This document shows, in pieces, positions 24,213 through 32,606 of a stretch of DNA of 64,000 bases (positions are counted from its first letter, which is position 1; each line of letters opens with the position of its first letter). The notes below the pieces were generated by a model. The model was not told the origin of the DNA, searched no databases, and saw only the letters and a program-made list of their open reading frames with translations. Source of the stretch: JABDMH01 sp965223165 (GTDB lineage: Bacteria; Bacteroidota; Bacteroidia; Chitinophagales; Saprospiraceae). Both the position numbers and the translations under genes were made by a program. The stretch lies in the NCBI GenBank assembly GCA_965223165.1, contig CBDCVQ010000019.1:1007055-1071054 (forward strand). The letters are read 5' to 3'.

Positions 24213-26627
24213 TTACATTCCTTGCTCGGCACGATTCAACTCATCTTTCGAAATCCTCTTCTCATTCAGTCCTGCTGCATTGAGCTTACCAAAATTCCAA
24301 TTAAGAGACAATTTGAAAAAATGCCAATCTCCCTGCGATACATAGTCCATATACATATTATTAAACGTAGAAATACCTACAAATCGCCAATCATCCCATA
24401 CATCATTAAACCAAAGCTGCACATTGAGTTGATCCCCCATAAACCCCTTACTCAATGAAAGATTGAGATATGACATAGGGTCGTCAATATACACCCCATC
24501 TACTCTCGTAGAAACGTAACGCATATAGCCTGCCAGCTGCAAGCCCCACGGCAATCCGAGTTTCTGATTGAACTGCAGGTAATAGCCAAAACGCCTATTG
24601 GAAAATTCTCGATCAAAATCCTGCAAATTGTGTTTGTCATAAAATCCTCCAAGCGAAATATTAGCATGGTACTTCTTGTAATTGATCTGCCCTGAGGCAG
24701 AGAGCATGAAAAGGTCGGTATAATCCAGATTCACTTTGACACCTGTGATAATATTTGGATTGTCAGGATTGAGCGAGCGATGTATTTGATTGATCTTATT
24801 ATTAGTCCTCACAAAATTGAAGTCCAATGACCACGCCTTGTACGCTGCACTTGCAGCGATAGAATGACTGTATTCGGGTATCAGGTAGGCATTGCCTCTT
24901 AATGAAATAAGCGAGTCAACATAGAGTATATAGGGGTTCAAATCCCTGAAGAGAGGCCTATTAATCCGGTAGCTGTACGACAATGACGTTTTGATTTCCT
25001 CCGATGGTGAATACTGCAGGGATGCCGATGGAAATATATTGAAATAGTCTCGCTCCAATACTCCATCCGCAAACTCCTCGCCGGCACTATTGGCTCTAGT
25101 CCATTCACCCCTGAAACCCACAGAAGCAGACCAGTTGCTATCATTGTTCCAATAGCCCTGTACGTAGGTTGCCATTATGTTCTCTTCATAGTCAAACTCA
25201 TTACTAAAATCCGGCACCGGCACAGTGGAGCCATCATCCAAAAGATCATCCAGACCCACCGAACTGCTATTTGTAATCAGCGCATTTTTTGCTCCCCATT
25301 CCAAAGACAGATTATGTTCCATTTTCTTCTGAAAGTCGAGCTGTAGTGTATATATCGAAATTTCATTGGCGTTTCCGCTCTTTCTCACTAGTCGATGGAT
25401 GTTACCCGTCGATTCAATATCCTGCTCGCTTACTTCATTGCGGCCAAAACCAAAATCGGCATATTGTCCCTGCAGCAGGTAGGTCAACGATTTTTCAGCA
25501 TTGCTCTTCAAATATATGGTGGCCGTATTATTCCTTCGTGCTGTGATACCAGTCACTAATGTGCCAATATCGAGAATACGATCCCTTGCTACTTCACCTA
25601 TTCGGTGATTTTTGCCTGTCTTGTCTGCTTCACCATAACTGCCACTGTAGTTGACTCCCAGGGACATACGATTTTTGAGGATGTAGGCGGAACTCAACGA
25701 GTAGTTTTGCCCTAGCCACTCGTTGGTCAACAAATAGCGACTATCGGTAAAGTACTGGTCAGCGTCGCCCAGATATGTCCTTGCCTGCCTAAACCAACTA
25801 CCAAGTGTCTGCGGTCTGACGCCGTAGTCTCCTTGCACCATAATGTTTTTGATCTTCAGGTAGCCATTAGCCTGAAAGTAGGAGCGAAAGTGCTCGCCGT
25901 ATCCCGCTTCTTGCGTAAATCCCAGCTTGTATCCTTCCAGGGTTTTGGTCTTCGTAATGATATTAATGACCGCATTCCCGGCAGCATCGAAGCTGGCAGG
26001 CGGATTCTCCAGAATTTCAACCTTGACCACATCCAGCGAAGACAGGCTGTTCAGAATCTGCGTAGAAGCCACTTGCTGACCGTCTACAAAGACTGATGCC
26101 TGCCCTTTGCCCAATACAGATATTTGCCCATTGCGATTGATATCCACCTTGGGAGTATTTTGCAATACATCGGTGATCGTTCCTGCATTGCTCAGAGATG
26201 TATGCGCTACATTGACGATGATGTCCGTACCCCGCCTCTCGATAAGCTGTCTATTGGCCCTAATCACGACTTCGTCCAAATATTCCCTCATAAGGATGAT
26301 AGGTTCTAATATATGGGATGTCTCCTGCAGATGTATTTCCTGCATGTGGTCTTTATAACCCAGAGAAGATACTCTTAACAAAAAGTGTCGGATACCAATG
26401 TTTTCTATTGAGAACTGTCCATCGTAAAAAACACTACCCCGCACAAGAGTGGAATCAACCACCGATAAGATCAACGCATTACCAATGTCTATGGATAAGC
26501 CTTCCCGATTCTGAACTTTGGCAGTGATAGTATAAGGCTCCTGGGCAAATACGTCAGTAGACAAGAAAGTAAGCAACAATACGACAATCCGTCGATCATA
26601 ATATGGAAATAAATTCATCTGATCCAA
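24213..26627 (-). CDS. Outer-membrane beta-barrel receptor (TonB-dependent-like, OMP_b-brl_3 type)
   Basis: 804 residues. A signal peptide (IVVLLLTFLSTDVFAQ) is followed by a carboxypeptidase-regulatory-like sandwich (about 30-110: AKVQNREGLSIDIGNALILS, FSIENIGIRHFLLRVSSLGY). Then comes a plug domain (TDVLQNTPKVDINRNGQISV, FVDGQQV, ILENPPASFDAAGNAVINII) and a barrel of ~550 residues ending in a Phe-rich strand and a short basic tail (FGKLNAAGLNEKRISKDELN). The family imports or handles large substrates at the outer membrane; in Bacteroidota it often lacks a SusD partner, as here. ATG four codons later (26618) is equally possible. Substrate unknown. Confidence 0.88.
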   Translation of the reverse strand: MDQMNLFPYYDRRIVVLLLTFLSTDVFAQEPYTITAKVQNREGLSIDIGNALILSVVDSTLVRGSVFYDGQFSIENIGIRHFLLRVSSLGYKDHMQEIHLQETSHILEPIILMREYLDEVVIRANRQLIERRGTDIIVNVAHTSLSNAGTITDVLQNTPKVDINRNGQISVLGKGQASVFVDGQQVASTQILNSLSSLDVVKVEILENPPASFDAAGNAVINIITKTKTLEGYKLGFTQEAGYGEHFRSYFQANGYLKIKNIMVQGDYGVRPQTLGSWFRQARTYLGDADQYFTDSRYLLTNEWLGQNYSLSSAYILKNRMSLGVNYSGSYGEADKTGKNHRIGEVARDRILDIGTLVTGITARRNNTATIYLKSNAEKSLTYLLQGQYADFGFGRNEVSEQDIESTGNIHRLVRKSGNANEISIYTLQLDFQKKMEHNLSLEWGAKNALITNSSSVGLDDLLDDGSTVPVPDFSNEFDYEENIMATYVQGYWNNDSNWSASVGFRGEWTRANSAGEEFADGVLERDYFNIFPSASLQYSPSEEIKTSLSYSYRINRPLFRDLNPYILYVDSLISLRGNAYLIPEYSHSIAASAAYKAWSLDFNFVRTNNKINQIHRSLNPDNPNIITGVKVNLDYTDLFMLSASGQINYKKYHANISLGGFYDKHNLQDFDREFSNRRFGYYLQFNQKLGLPWGLQLAGYMRYVSTRVDGVYIDDPMSYLNLSLSKGFMGDQLNVQLWFNDVWDDWRFVGISTFNNMYMDYVSQGDWHFFKLSLNWNFGKLNAAGLNEKRISKDELNRAEQGM

Positions 26628-26860
26628 TTTTGCATTTTGTCAAATGGCTCCGGTTATCAGCATGCAATTCAGGCTCATCTGGAGGTGATAAGATGCGTTG
26701 AAGCCAGGCCTTACTAACGCGTTAGATAATCTCCAATTCTCATACACACAGCAGGTACTTGTCATCACAAATGGAAGTGTTAATTCCCGATGGCGTATCG
26801 CCAGAGGAAAAACACACCTTGGTTGGCATCATCTCACGACCCCTCCACCAACAGTACTAA

Positions 26861-27078
26861 CTAGCAGAGCTTCGTATCAAATCAGGTGGTTAATTCCAAT
26901 GTCTTTGGTCCGCATACTTCGTTGCCAAGCCTCGCCGCAGCTATGGCTAGCCACCCACCCGCTATCGCGGCTCCCTCACTTCTCGCATTGTCATGCTCCA
27001 CGCTGTGAGATCGTTCGGTCATGCCTCGTCTGCGAAACAAAATCCCATTTCAACATACCAAATGCGAAGATCCGCTAG
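26861..27078. mobile_element. Diverged 218-bp copy of the CTAGTAGAG MITE
   Basis: The ends CTAGCAGAGCTTCGTATCA and the complement of CAAATGCGAAGATCCGCTAG are degraded versions of the 166-bp element ends. Inside, CTTTGGTCCGCATACTTCGTTGCCAAGCC and GCCTCGTCTGCGAA-CAAAATCC align with the 27.2-kb copy, with about 50 bp of extra sequence in the middle. This is an older family member. Confidence 0.65.
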
Positions 27079-27183
27079 TACCACATCCCTAGCTATGTGG
27101 GTGAGCACAAAAGGCATTCTGATGAATTTGGATAGGAAAATCCACCACTTTCAACCGCTCAGGAAGTCTCTAAATAGCCTTAT

Positions 27184-27349
27184 CTAGTAGAGTTTCGCAT
27201 TAAATCTTGTAGCTTATTCTAATGTCTTTTGTCCGCATACTTCGTTGCAAAGCCTCGCCATAGCTACGGCTATGTCTGTGTTTCGCGCCTCGTCTGCGAA
27301 CAAAATCCTATTAGAATTATTCAACATATCTAATGCGAAACTCTACTAG
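27184..27349. mobile_element. 166-bp MITE with CTAGTAGAGTTTCGCATTA inverted repeats
   Basis: Terminal inverted repeats of 19 bp are perfect and the element starts and ends in CTAG. Its sequence is the near-exact reverse complement of the element at 46940-47105, which is also 166 bp. It has no coding capacity. The inner part can fold through GGCGAGGCTTTGCAACGAAG-type segments. The transposase that moves it is not in the window. Confidence 0.85.
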
Positions 27350-27483
27350 TGTAGTTTCTGATCACAAATGATCCCCTTTAGTAACCGTACAAACCCTAAC
27401 GGCGAAACCAGCGGCGGTGACAAGTCCGCAAATATCTTATCGTTCTGTCCTGACACGTTTCAAACGTATGCGATGTCGTTGTT

Positions 27484-28011
27484 TCATTTATCATAGAGAT
27501 ACCTTTCCGTGATGATTTTGGTATGCCAGATGTCATGACCAATGATGACCGCAGCTGCTGCCCTAGCCGATATTGCCGAACCATTGGCACTGCCGACATT
27601 CTGCAGATCATCATTGCTGAGGCTGTTCAATAAGGCAACGGAAGCATTTCGGGTAGTTGTGTATTCCAGCGTCAGGTCTCTCCATGATTTATTTGATGCT
27701 CCCGATGGCTCTATAAAGTTGTTTTGATCAAAGCCAGCCAATGGAGTTGGATCATTGCGAGCTATCCGAAAGCATCTATATATAAATATTCGCTCTGTGT
27801 CTACCAGATGCTGAAAGACCTCCTTTATGCTCCATTTTCCGTTAGCGTAGCGATAGTCCAACTTATCGAGTGGTACATCATCAAAAAAATGCAGCGTCGC
27901 AGTTGCACCACGCTCAAATCCGTCTCTCAGGTTAATGTCTGGCAAGAGCTGGTCTATGTATCTGGCATAGTAGGCATCATATTCCCTGTCTTGTATTTCT
28001 CCTATTCGCAT
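27484..28011 (-). CDS. DinB-family putative metalloenzyme
   Basis: 175 residues, normal length for the DinB/YfiT four-helix bundle. The family's metal-site histidines are visible: His in VFQHLVDTERIF (after KWSIKE), and the pair in GHDIWHTKII near the C-terminus. Relatives include thiol-S-transferases using bacillithiol and uncharacterised detoxification proteins. The gene is divergent from an Lrp-family regulator with only about 100 bp between them, so the regulator may control it. Confidence 0.88.
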   Translation of the reverse strand: MRIGEIQDREYDAYYARYIDQLLPDINLRDGFERGATATLHFFDDVPLDKLDYRYANGKWSIKEVFQHLVDTERIFIYRCFRIARNDPTPLAGFDQNNFIEPSGASNKSWRDLTLEYTTTRNASVALLNSLSNDDLQNVGSANGSAISARAAAAVIIGHDIWHTKIITERYLYDK

Positions 28012-28046
28012 AAACCAAAATTAGAGTACAATTGTGAAATATGCCT

Positions 28047-28075
28047 TTTGATTATTAGTTTATTTCTTATCTTTG
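28047..28075 (+). promoter_or_regulatory. Bacteroidota-type promoter for the Lrp regulator
   Basis: TTTG (28047-28050), 17 bp, then TATCTTTG (28068-28075), an exact TAnnTTTG -7 box. It lies 40 bp before the Lrp-family start codon. Confidence 0.7.
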
Positions 28076-28114
28076 CATATCTTTCTTAATCTCATGAGAG
28101 CCCTAGCCTAATAA

Positions 28115-28567
28115 ATGAAACTAGATAGCGTATATTGGAAAATATTGCAGCTATTGCAGCAAAACTCACGTCGGCCATTGAAAGATATCGCTCACGAGGT
28201 GGGGCTTTCGTCTCCGGCTGTTGCGGATCGAATACAAAAACTGGAGGATACCGGTGTCATATCACGACATACTTCTGAGCTTGATATGGACAAACTTGGG
28301 TATTCTCTTGGATTATATATTTCTATAAAGCTCCGGTTTGGGCATGTGGAACGATTTGAGAAGTACATTCAAACCGTACCTGAGATATGTGAGTGCCACA
28401 AATTGACTGGCACGGACTGTATGCTGATGAAAGGATTTGTCACAGACCCAAAGCATCTGGACGATCTCAATAGAAGGCTGGCGGTATATGGCGAGTTAAC
28501 GACTTCACTGATCCTCAATTCCATTATCAGGCATAGGGTTTACCATGAATCATTTGGTCCTGACTGA
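28115..28567 (+). CDS. Lrp/AsnC-family transcriptional regulator
   Basis: 150 residues, standard Lrp length. The N-terminal winged HTH is textbook (DSVYWKILQLLQQNSRRPLK, then VGLSSPAVADRIQKLEDTGV, then I) and the C-terminal RAM domain follows (ICECHKLTGTDCMLMKGFVT...). These proteins assemble as octamers or hexadecamers and often bind amino acids. The divergent DinB gene is the likeliest local target, but no operator can be defined from this window alone. Confidence 0.93.
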   Translation: MKLDSVYWKILQLLQQNSRRPLKDIAHEVGLSSPAVADRIQKLEDTGVISRHTSELDMDKLGYSLGLYISIKLRFGHVERFEKYIQTVPEICECHKLTGTDCMLMKGFVTDPKHLDDLNRRLAVYGELTTSLILNSIIRHRVYHESFGPD

Positions 28568-29017
28568 GTCGGTCCTTTTTGCCTTAGAGTTTGTTGAGAA
28601 GAGATAACTCAAGCCATTGGCGGTAGAAGACTGTGTTTAGCGTGGGAGTTGCCAGTTGTGGACGTTATGTAAGGTATGCCCGTTGGAAAGCACCCGGTTG
28701 GGAAGTGGTCCTTGACGTTGCTTAAAGGTAGCAGGAGAGCGCAAACCGAAATGCCCGGGACCTTCCAAACTATTGGGGCACCAGCTGCTGCACGATCCTG
28801 TGGATAGCCAGCCACGGGTCAAACCTTTCGGTGCTTACCGATAAATCTCATCCCCACAGTTTGACAGTCCCATAGCAATCTATCCATGCCCCACCTGCAC
28901 GATCATCTACTGCGACAAGATGAATTCTACTCCAAACTTCAGAAACTACCCTACCCATTCCAACTCCTTCTGCCGAAACTCGCGGTACGTTATAACCGTA
29001 GGCAGCCTCCCGATCCT
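28568..29017. other. Gene-free stretch containing a dispersed ~44-bp repeat
   Basis: About 450 bp. From 28613 to 28657 the sequence (GCCATTGGCGGTAGAAGACT...GGGAGTTGCCAGT) matches a segment at 32031-32075 at roughly four bases in five. The rest shows no supportable gene. Confidence 0.45.
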
Positions 29018-29785
29018 TCAAAATTTACCATTATCATTCTTCCACTCCGACCTAGGTGGAATAGGCTGGATAATATCCCAATGTTCTACGATAAGATCAT
29101 TTTCCATTCGGAATAGATCATAGAAAGCAACATGCTCCCCCCTGCCAAATCTCCCCTCGCTCATTGTCAATACAAAATTACCCTCGCCCAAAACTTTATG
29201 CACTTTGTCATATTCCAACACTAGTCCATTCTCAGCAAAGTATTCTAAAGCGGCACCTAATCCCTCCAATCCGTCAGCAATTGCGGAATTGTGCTGTAGA
29301 TATTTGTTAGGGCTGATGTAGTCTGTCACCTTCTCGATGTTTCCATTCACTAAAACATCATTGACAAACCTCTCTACCACTTTCTTATTATCCGCGGTCT
29401 TCTCTCTACTTGTAATATCCGTTTCTCCGTCAAATTGTGTTCTTCCACTAGGGTTCGGAGGAGTTATCTCCGCTAGGTTATCCCAATGCTCTACAATCTT
29501 CTCACCTTCAAATCGAAATACATCGAAGCCAACTTTGGGACCGAAGAAGTCATATTTCGTATGTGTAAAAACATAATCTCCATCTTGGAAAGCCCTGACA
29601 ACCTCTGCACTAAATCCTTGAGGAGGAGCATTATCCAGAACTTCACCGAAACCTGCCAAACCATCACCAACCGCCAAATTGTGCTGAAGGTATTTGTCGG
29701 CATTGATGTAAGAAATAGGAGTTTGGTCTCCCGTGCTAAAGCTGTTCAATAAGGCCACTGCCTTTTCCTTGTTTGTCAATTCCAT
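29018..29785 (-). CDS. Tandem NTF2-like (SnoaL-type) protein
   Basis: 255 residues made of two homologous NTF2-like halves. Both contain the same blocks: KYLQHNLAVGDGLAGFGEVL versus KYLQHNSAIADGLEGLGAAL, and FDVFRFEGEKIVEHWDNLAE versus YDLFRMENDLIVEHWDIIQP. The repeated Q-H-N and V-E-H-W-D residues line the pocket in SnoaL-like aldol-cyclase relatives. No signal peptide is present. It lies downstream of the dioxygenase gene on the same strand, and both have the same 24-bp element upstream, so they are probably co-regulated by the AraC-family protein. Confidence 0.85.
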   Translation of the reverse strand: MELTNKEKAVALLNSFSTGDQTPISYINADKYLQHNLAVGDGLAGFGEVLDNAPPQGFSAEVVRAFQDGDYVFTHTKYDFFGPKVGFDVFRFEGEKIVEHWDNLAEITPPNPSGRTQFDGETDITSREKTADNKKVVERFVNDVLVNGNIEKVTDYISPNKYLQHNSAIADGLEGLGAALEYFAENGLVLEYDKVHKVLGEGNFVLTMSEGRFGRGEHVAFYDLFRMENDLIVEHWDIIQPIPPRSEWKNDNGKF

Positions 29786-29952
29786 ATTTGGTACGTCTTA
29801 TAGATTTCAAACCTTTGCTGTGGCACCGAAATCACCAAACGGCATTCCAGGTACCGACACCAAGACAAAACACGCTGATTCACTGTTCCCTACTCCGCTT
29901 AATCCGATGCAAACTTAGCAGGAGTTTTCCGCTTCAAACAGATTGAAACTTG

Positions 29953-29976
29953 CCTTTAGACTGTCAAAATGGGAAA
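29953..29976 (-). promoter_or_regulatory. Candidate AraC-regulator site, copy 1
   Basis: On the minus strand, TTTCCCATTTTGACAGTCTA followed by AAGG. It matches the copy at 30948-30971 in 22 of 24 positions. It lies about 170 bp before the NTF2-like start. Function is inferred from position only. Confidence 0.4.
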
Positions 29977-29993
29977 TCCCAACTCTCCTAGCT

Positions 29994-30884
29994 TTAGAAT
30001 AACTTCAAAGAGGTCATACTAATGCTTCCTCCAACCAATTTATCATTAAACAATTTCATCTCATCCCTTCGATGTTGGAGCCCCAAAGTATAGACAAGAG
30101 GCAGAAAATGATCAGGTGTGGGAATAGCCAATTGTATTGCTGATCCACCTTTTTTGTATTCTAGTAAGGGCTTATAATCACCATTCTTTAATAACGCATT
30201 CACACTCTGTTGGGCCTCCAATGCCCAATCATACCCGTAATTGCCTCTATCGGTAGCTCTAAGATCCATCATCCGTAGATTGTGAACTATATTACCACTT
30301 CCTATGATGAGAATGCCTTTGTTTCTAAGGCTGTTGAGCCTTTTTGCAAGTCCATAATGGTATTCTGGAGGCTTGGTATAATCGATGCTTAATTGAATGA
30401 CTGGGGTATTTGCTTTTGGATATAGATGCTTGATAACCGACCAAGCTCCGTGGTCAAGCCCCCATTTATCATCTAATTCAACCTCAGTTGGCACCAATTC
30501 TTGCTTGATAGTCTTGGCAAGTTTAGGGTTCCCCTTAGCAGGATAGCTTACTTCATACAAGGCTTGCGGAAATCCTCCAAAATCGTGAATTGTTCTTGGC
30601 ATTTCCATTGCCGTAACCTTTGTTCCTTTGGTGTACCAATGGGCTGAAATGCAAACTATTGTTCTTGGGGATGGTAAAGTTTCACCAACCTCTCTAAACC
30701 CCCGCACAAATTCATTTTCCTCAATGGCATTCATTGGACTGCCATGCCCTAAAAACAAGATTGGCATCCTGTCTGAATTCGGAAGGGTGTCCGCATATTT
30801 CTCCAAATTCCCTAATTTTTTCATACCGACTAAAGTTGAAGTACCACATATGGCAGCTAGTTTTACAAATGTCTTTCGTTTCAT
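29994..30884 (-). CDS. ygiD: Class III extradiol dioxygenase (4,5-DOPA dioxygenase type)
   Basis: 296 residues. After an N-terminal hydrophobic segment (FVKLAAICGTSTLVGMKKLG, perhaps a signal or anchor not present in E. coli YgiD) come the LigB-type motifs: LFLGHGSPMNAI, ICISAHWYTKG, DKWGLDHGAWSVI with metal-ligand His residues, GSGNIVHNL, and a C-terminal PTPDHFLPLVY. The enzyme uses a non-haem metal to open catechol rings, DOPA in the namesake. It lies between an AraC-family regulator upstream and an NTF2-like gene downstream, on the same strand. Confidence 0.9.
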   Translation of the reverse strand: MKRKTFVKLAAICGTSTLVGMKKLGNLEKYADTLPNSDRMPILFLGHGSPMNAIEENEFVRGFREVGETLPSPRTIVCISAHWYTKGTKVTAMEMPRTIHDFGGFPQALYEVSYPAKGNPKLAKTIKQELVPTEVELDDKWGLDHGAWSVIKHLYPKANTPVIQLSIDYTKPPEYHYGLAKRLNSLRNKGILIIGSGNIVHNLRMMDLRATDRGNYGYDWALEAQQSVNALLKNGDYKPLLEYKKGGSAIQLAIPTPDHFLPLVYTLGLQHRRDEMKLFNDKLVGGSISMTSLKLF

Positions 30885-30947
30885 TTCACTTCGTAAAGTG
30901 TGTGTAAAGATATTAGCCAGAACAAACTTGTTAAAAGCTAAAAAGAT

Positions 30948-30971
30948 CCTTTAAACTATCAAAATGGGAAA
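30948..30971 (-). promoter_or_regulatory. Candidate AraC-regulator site, copy 2
   Basis: On the minus strand, TTTCCCATTTTGATAGTTTA followed by AAGG, 22 of 24 identical to copy 1. It lies about 65 bp before the dioxygenase start and just after the regulator's stop. A TATCTTTA near-consensus -7 box sits closer to the gene. Confidence 0.45.
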
Positions 30972-30975
30972 CTTG

Positions 30976-31848
30976 CTATTGACGGGCTTGTCGAAAGGCA
31001 TCTGGAGAGACGCCGGTATATTTCTTAAAATATCGGTACATGTTAGTTGGTTCAGTAAACCCAGCAGTACAGGCTACCTCTGATACGGAGAGTTTTGTAT
31101 TGATTAGTAGTCTTTTGATTTGCGTAATTGCAATATCATCAATGACCGTCTTGGCAGATTTATGTAGCGTGGCTTTACATATGTTATTTAGTGTCTTGGT
31201 AGTACAAGTCATCATTTTTGCATAATCAAGTGCTTTTCTCGTTTTAAAGCAGTTTTCTTCGATAAGCCGCTGTAACTGCAAAAATTCTTCATAGTATTTT
31301 GGCCCTGACAGCTTGGTACTGTGTTTAGATTTAATTCGAAAAAGTTTAATGACAAGGAGGTGTAAAGTACTTCGGATTATACTCAATGAAAAGTCGTCTT
31401 CATAGCTGTCATATTCGGTCTCAATATATTTGACTAACTGTATTATTTCCTCAAACTCCTTACTACTAAGATTGACAACAGGTGAAATGATTAACTCATT
31501 GAACAATTGGAATGCTCTCAATACTTCCACCTTGCCATACTGGCTCGCCAAAAACGATTCCGTGAATAATAAGAGGTAGCCCCTGGCAGTTGTACTCCTG
31601 CAAAAATTGTGTATTCGGTCCTTCCGAATAGTAAGCAAAGTCCCTCTTTGATACTTGTAGTCAGTAAAATCAATCGTGTGACAACCTTGTCCTTGTGTAA
31701 TGATCATAACGTGGAAGAATTCTATTCTATGAGGTTGGGTAATGTCATGTTGTACGTCTCTATGAAGCAATTCTTCAAGTTTCAATAAATCGAAATCGGA
31801 CGTTGGTCTCTTTCTGTTTTGAAACTTTATGTGTTCGATTTTTCCCAT
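30976..31848 (-). CDS. AraC-family transcriptional regulator
   Basis: 290 residues from the ATG at 31846-31848, preceded by AGGA; a TTG six codons upstream is unlikely. The N-terminal half is a cupin-like sensing domain (FFHVMIITQGQGCHTIDFTD, RGTLLTIRKDRIHNF). The C-terminal ~100 residues are the double HTH (MMTCTTKTLNNICKATLHKS; KLSVSEVACTAGFTEPTNMY; RYFKKYTGVSPDAFRQ), the usual AraC/XylS end. It probably activates the dioxygenase and NTF2-like genes downstream. The effector is unknown. Confidence 0.93.
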   Translation of the reverse strand: MGKIEHIKFQNRKRPTSDFDLLKLEELLHRDVQHDITQPHRIEFFHVMIITQGQGCHTIDFTDYKYQRGTLLTIRKDRIHNFCRSTTARGYLLLFTESFLASQYGKVEVLRAFQLFNELIISPVVNLSSKEFEEIIQLVKYIETEYDSYEDDFSLSIIRSTLHLLVIKLFRIKSKHSTKLSGPKYYEEFLQLQRLIEENCFKTRKALDYAKMMTCTTKTLNNICKATLHKSAKTVIDDIAITQIKRLLINTKLSVSEVACTAGFTEPTNMYRYFKKYTGVSPDAFRQARQ

Positions 31849-32606
31849 TTTCCTAATGGCACACAACTCAAAGGAATGCCCGCGTCACTATGGCGAGACG
31901 ATCAGGGCTCAGGGTGGTGTCAGACGTCGACATTTCCCCAACGATGAATGTCGGGATCCATGACAGGGGCACGAAGCTGTGTTGACAAGAGTGCTGGTAG
32001 CCTAATGGTCTCGATAGGGAACGCAGGACACGCCATTGGGAATAGAAGATAGTGTTTTAGCGCGGGAGTTACCAGTGGAGGTGCTATTGTGGCAGGGCCG
32101 CATTATCAAGGCCTCGGGGTGACAGCGAGCTAGCATGGCGTTTGGCGAGGCCGCCAAACGCGGCCTGATCTGGGCTATGTGCCTTTGAGGCTCGTTGCCG
32201 TTGGAACATGATTATATATTCTCTTAATCTTTAGCTCTTTTATGGAGTTACTTTTTTCATCATTTTCTGTTTTGGTGGAGCCTAACTCACCAACAACCGC
32301 AACCACCTGGTATCGCACCTGCGCTTTTTGCTTCAGCATCGCGGTGCTGAAAGCCCAGGAACGGCGGGCATGGTCCTTTAACTGGATGCAAAAGGTAACA
32401 CGGAAACGGAGAACACGCAAGTGCTTGTTGCGACAGGGATCAGGAGTTTTTGCGATGCCTCGACGATCCCCGTCTTTTGGCAAAGCCGTTACAATGACGC
32501 AGCCAGGCTATTGGGTCCAAAGTAGTGAGCATCTTCCGTCTCTCATACACAACACAAAAAACCGAAAGCAAGAAGGCAACCTCGGGACGGAGTAGTCCTG
32601 TCTTTC
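31849..32606. other. Gene-free stretch with dispersed repeat and solo REP hairpin
   Basis: About 750 bp. It contains the second copy of the ~44-bp dispersed repeat (32031-32075) and a REP-like hairpin (32137-32167). Between 32175 and 32595 open frames exist on both strands, but neither resembles a known protein and I cannot support a gene. Confidence 0.45.
32137..32167. repeat. Solo REP-like hairpin related to the 55.6-59.7 kb array
   Basis: GCGTTTGGCG-aggc-CGCCAAACGC is a perfect 10-bp stem with a 4-base loop, followed by GGCCTG. The array hairpin is GCGTCCGGCG-ggga-CGCCGAACGC-GGCCTG. Stem positions differ but pairing is kept, which suggests the same structural family. Confidence 0.65.

Noticed and set aside
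32175..32595. Overlapping frames of 102 and 117 codons
   Set aside because: They overlap on opposite strands and neither shows a recognisable domain, ribosome site or coding texture.
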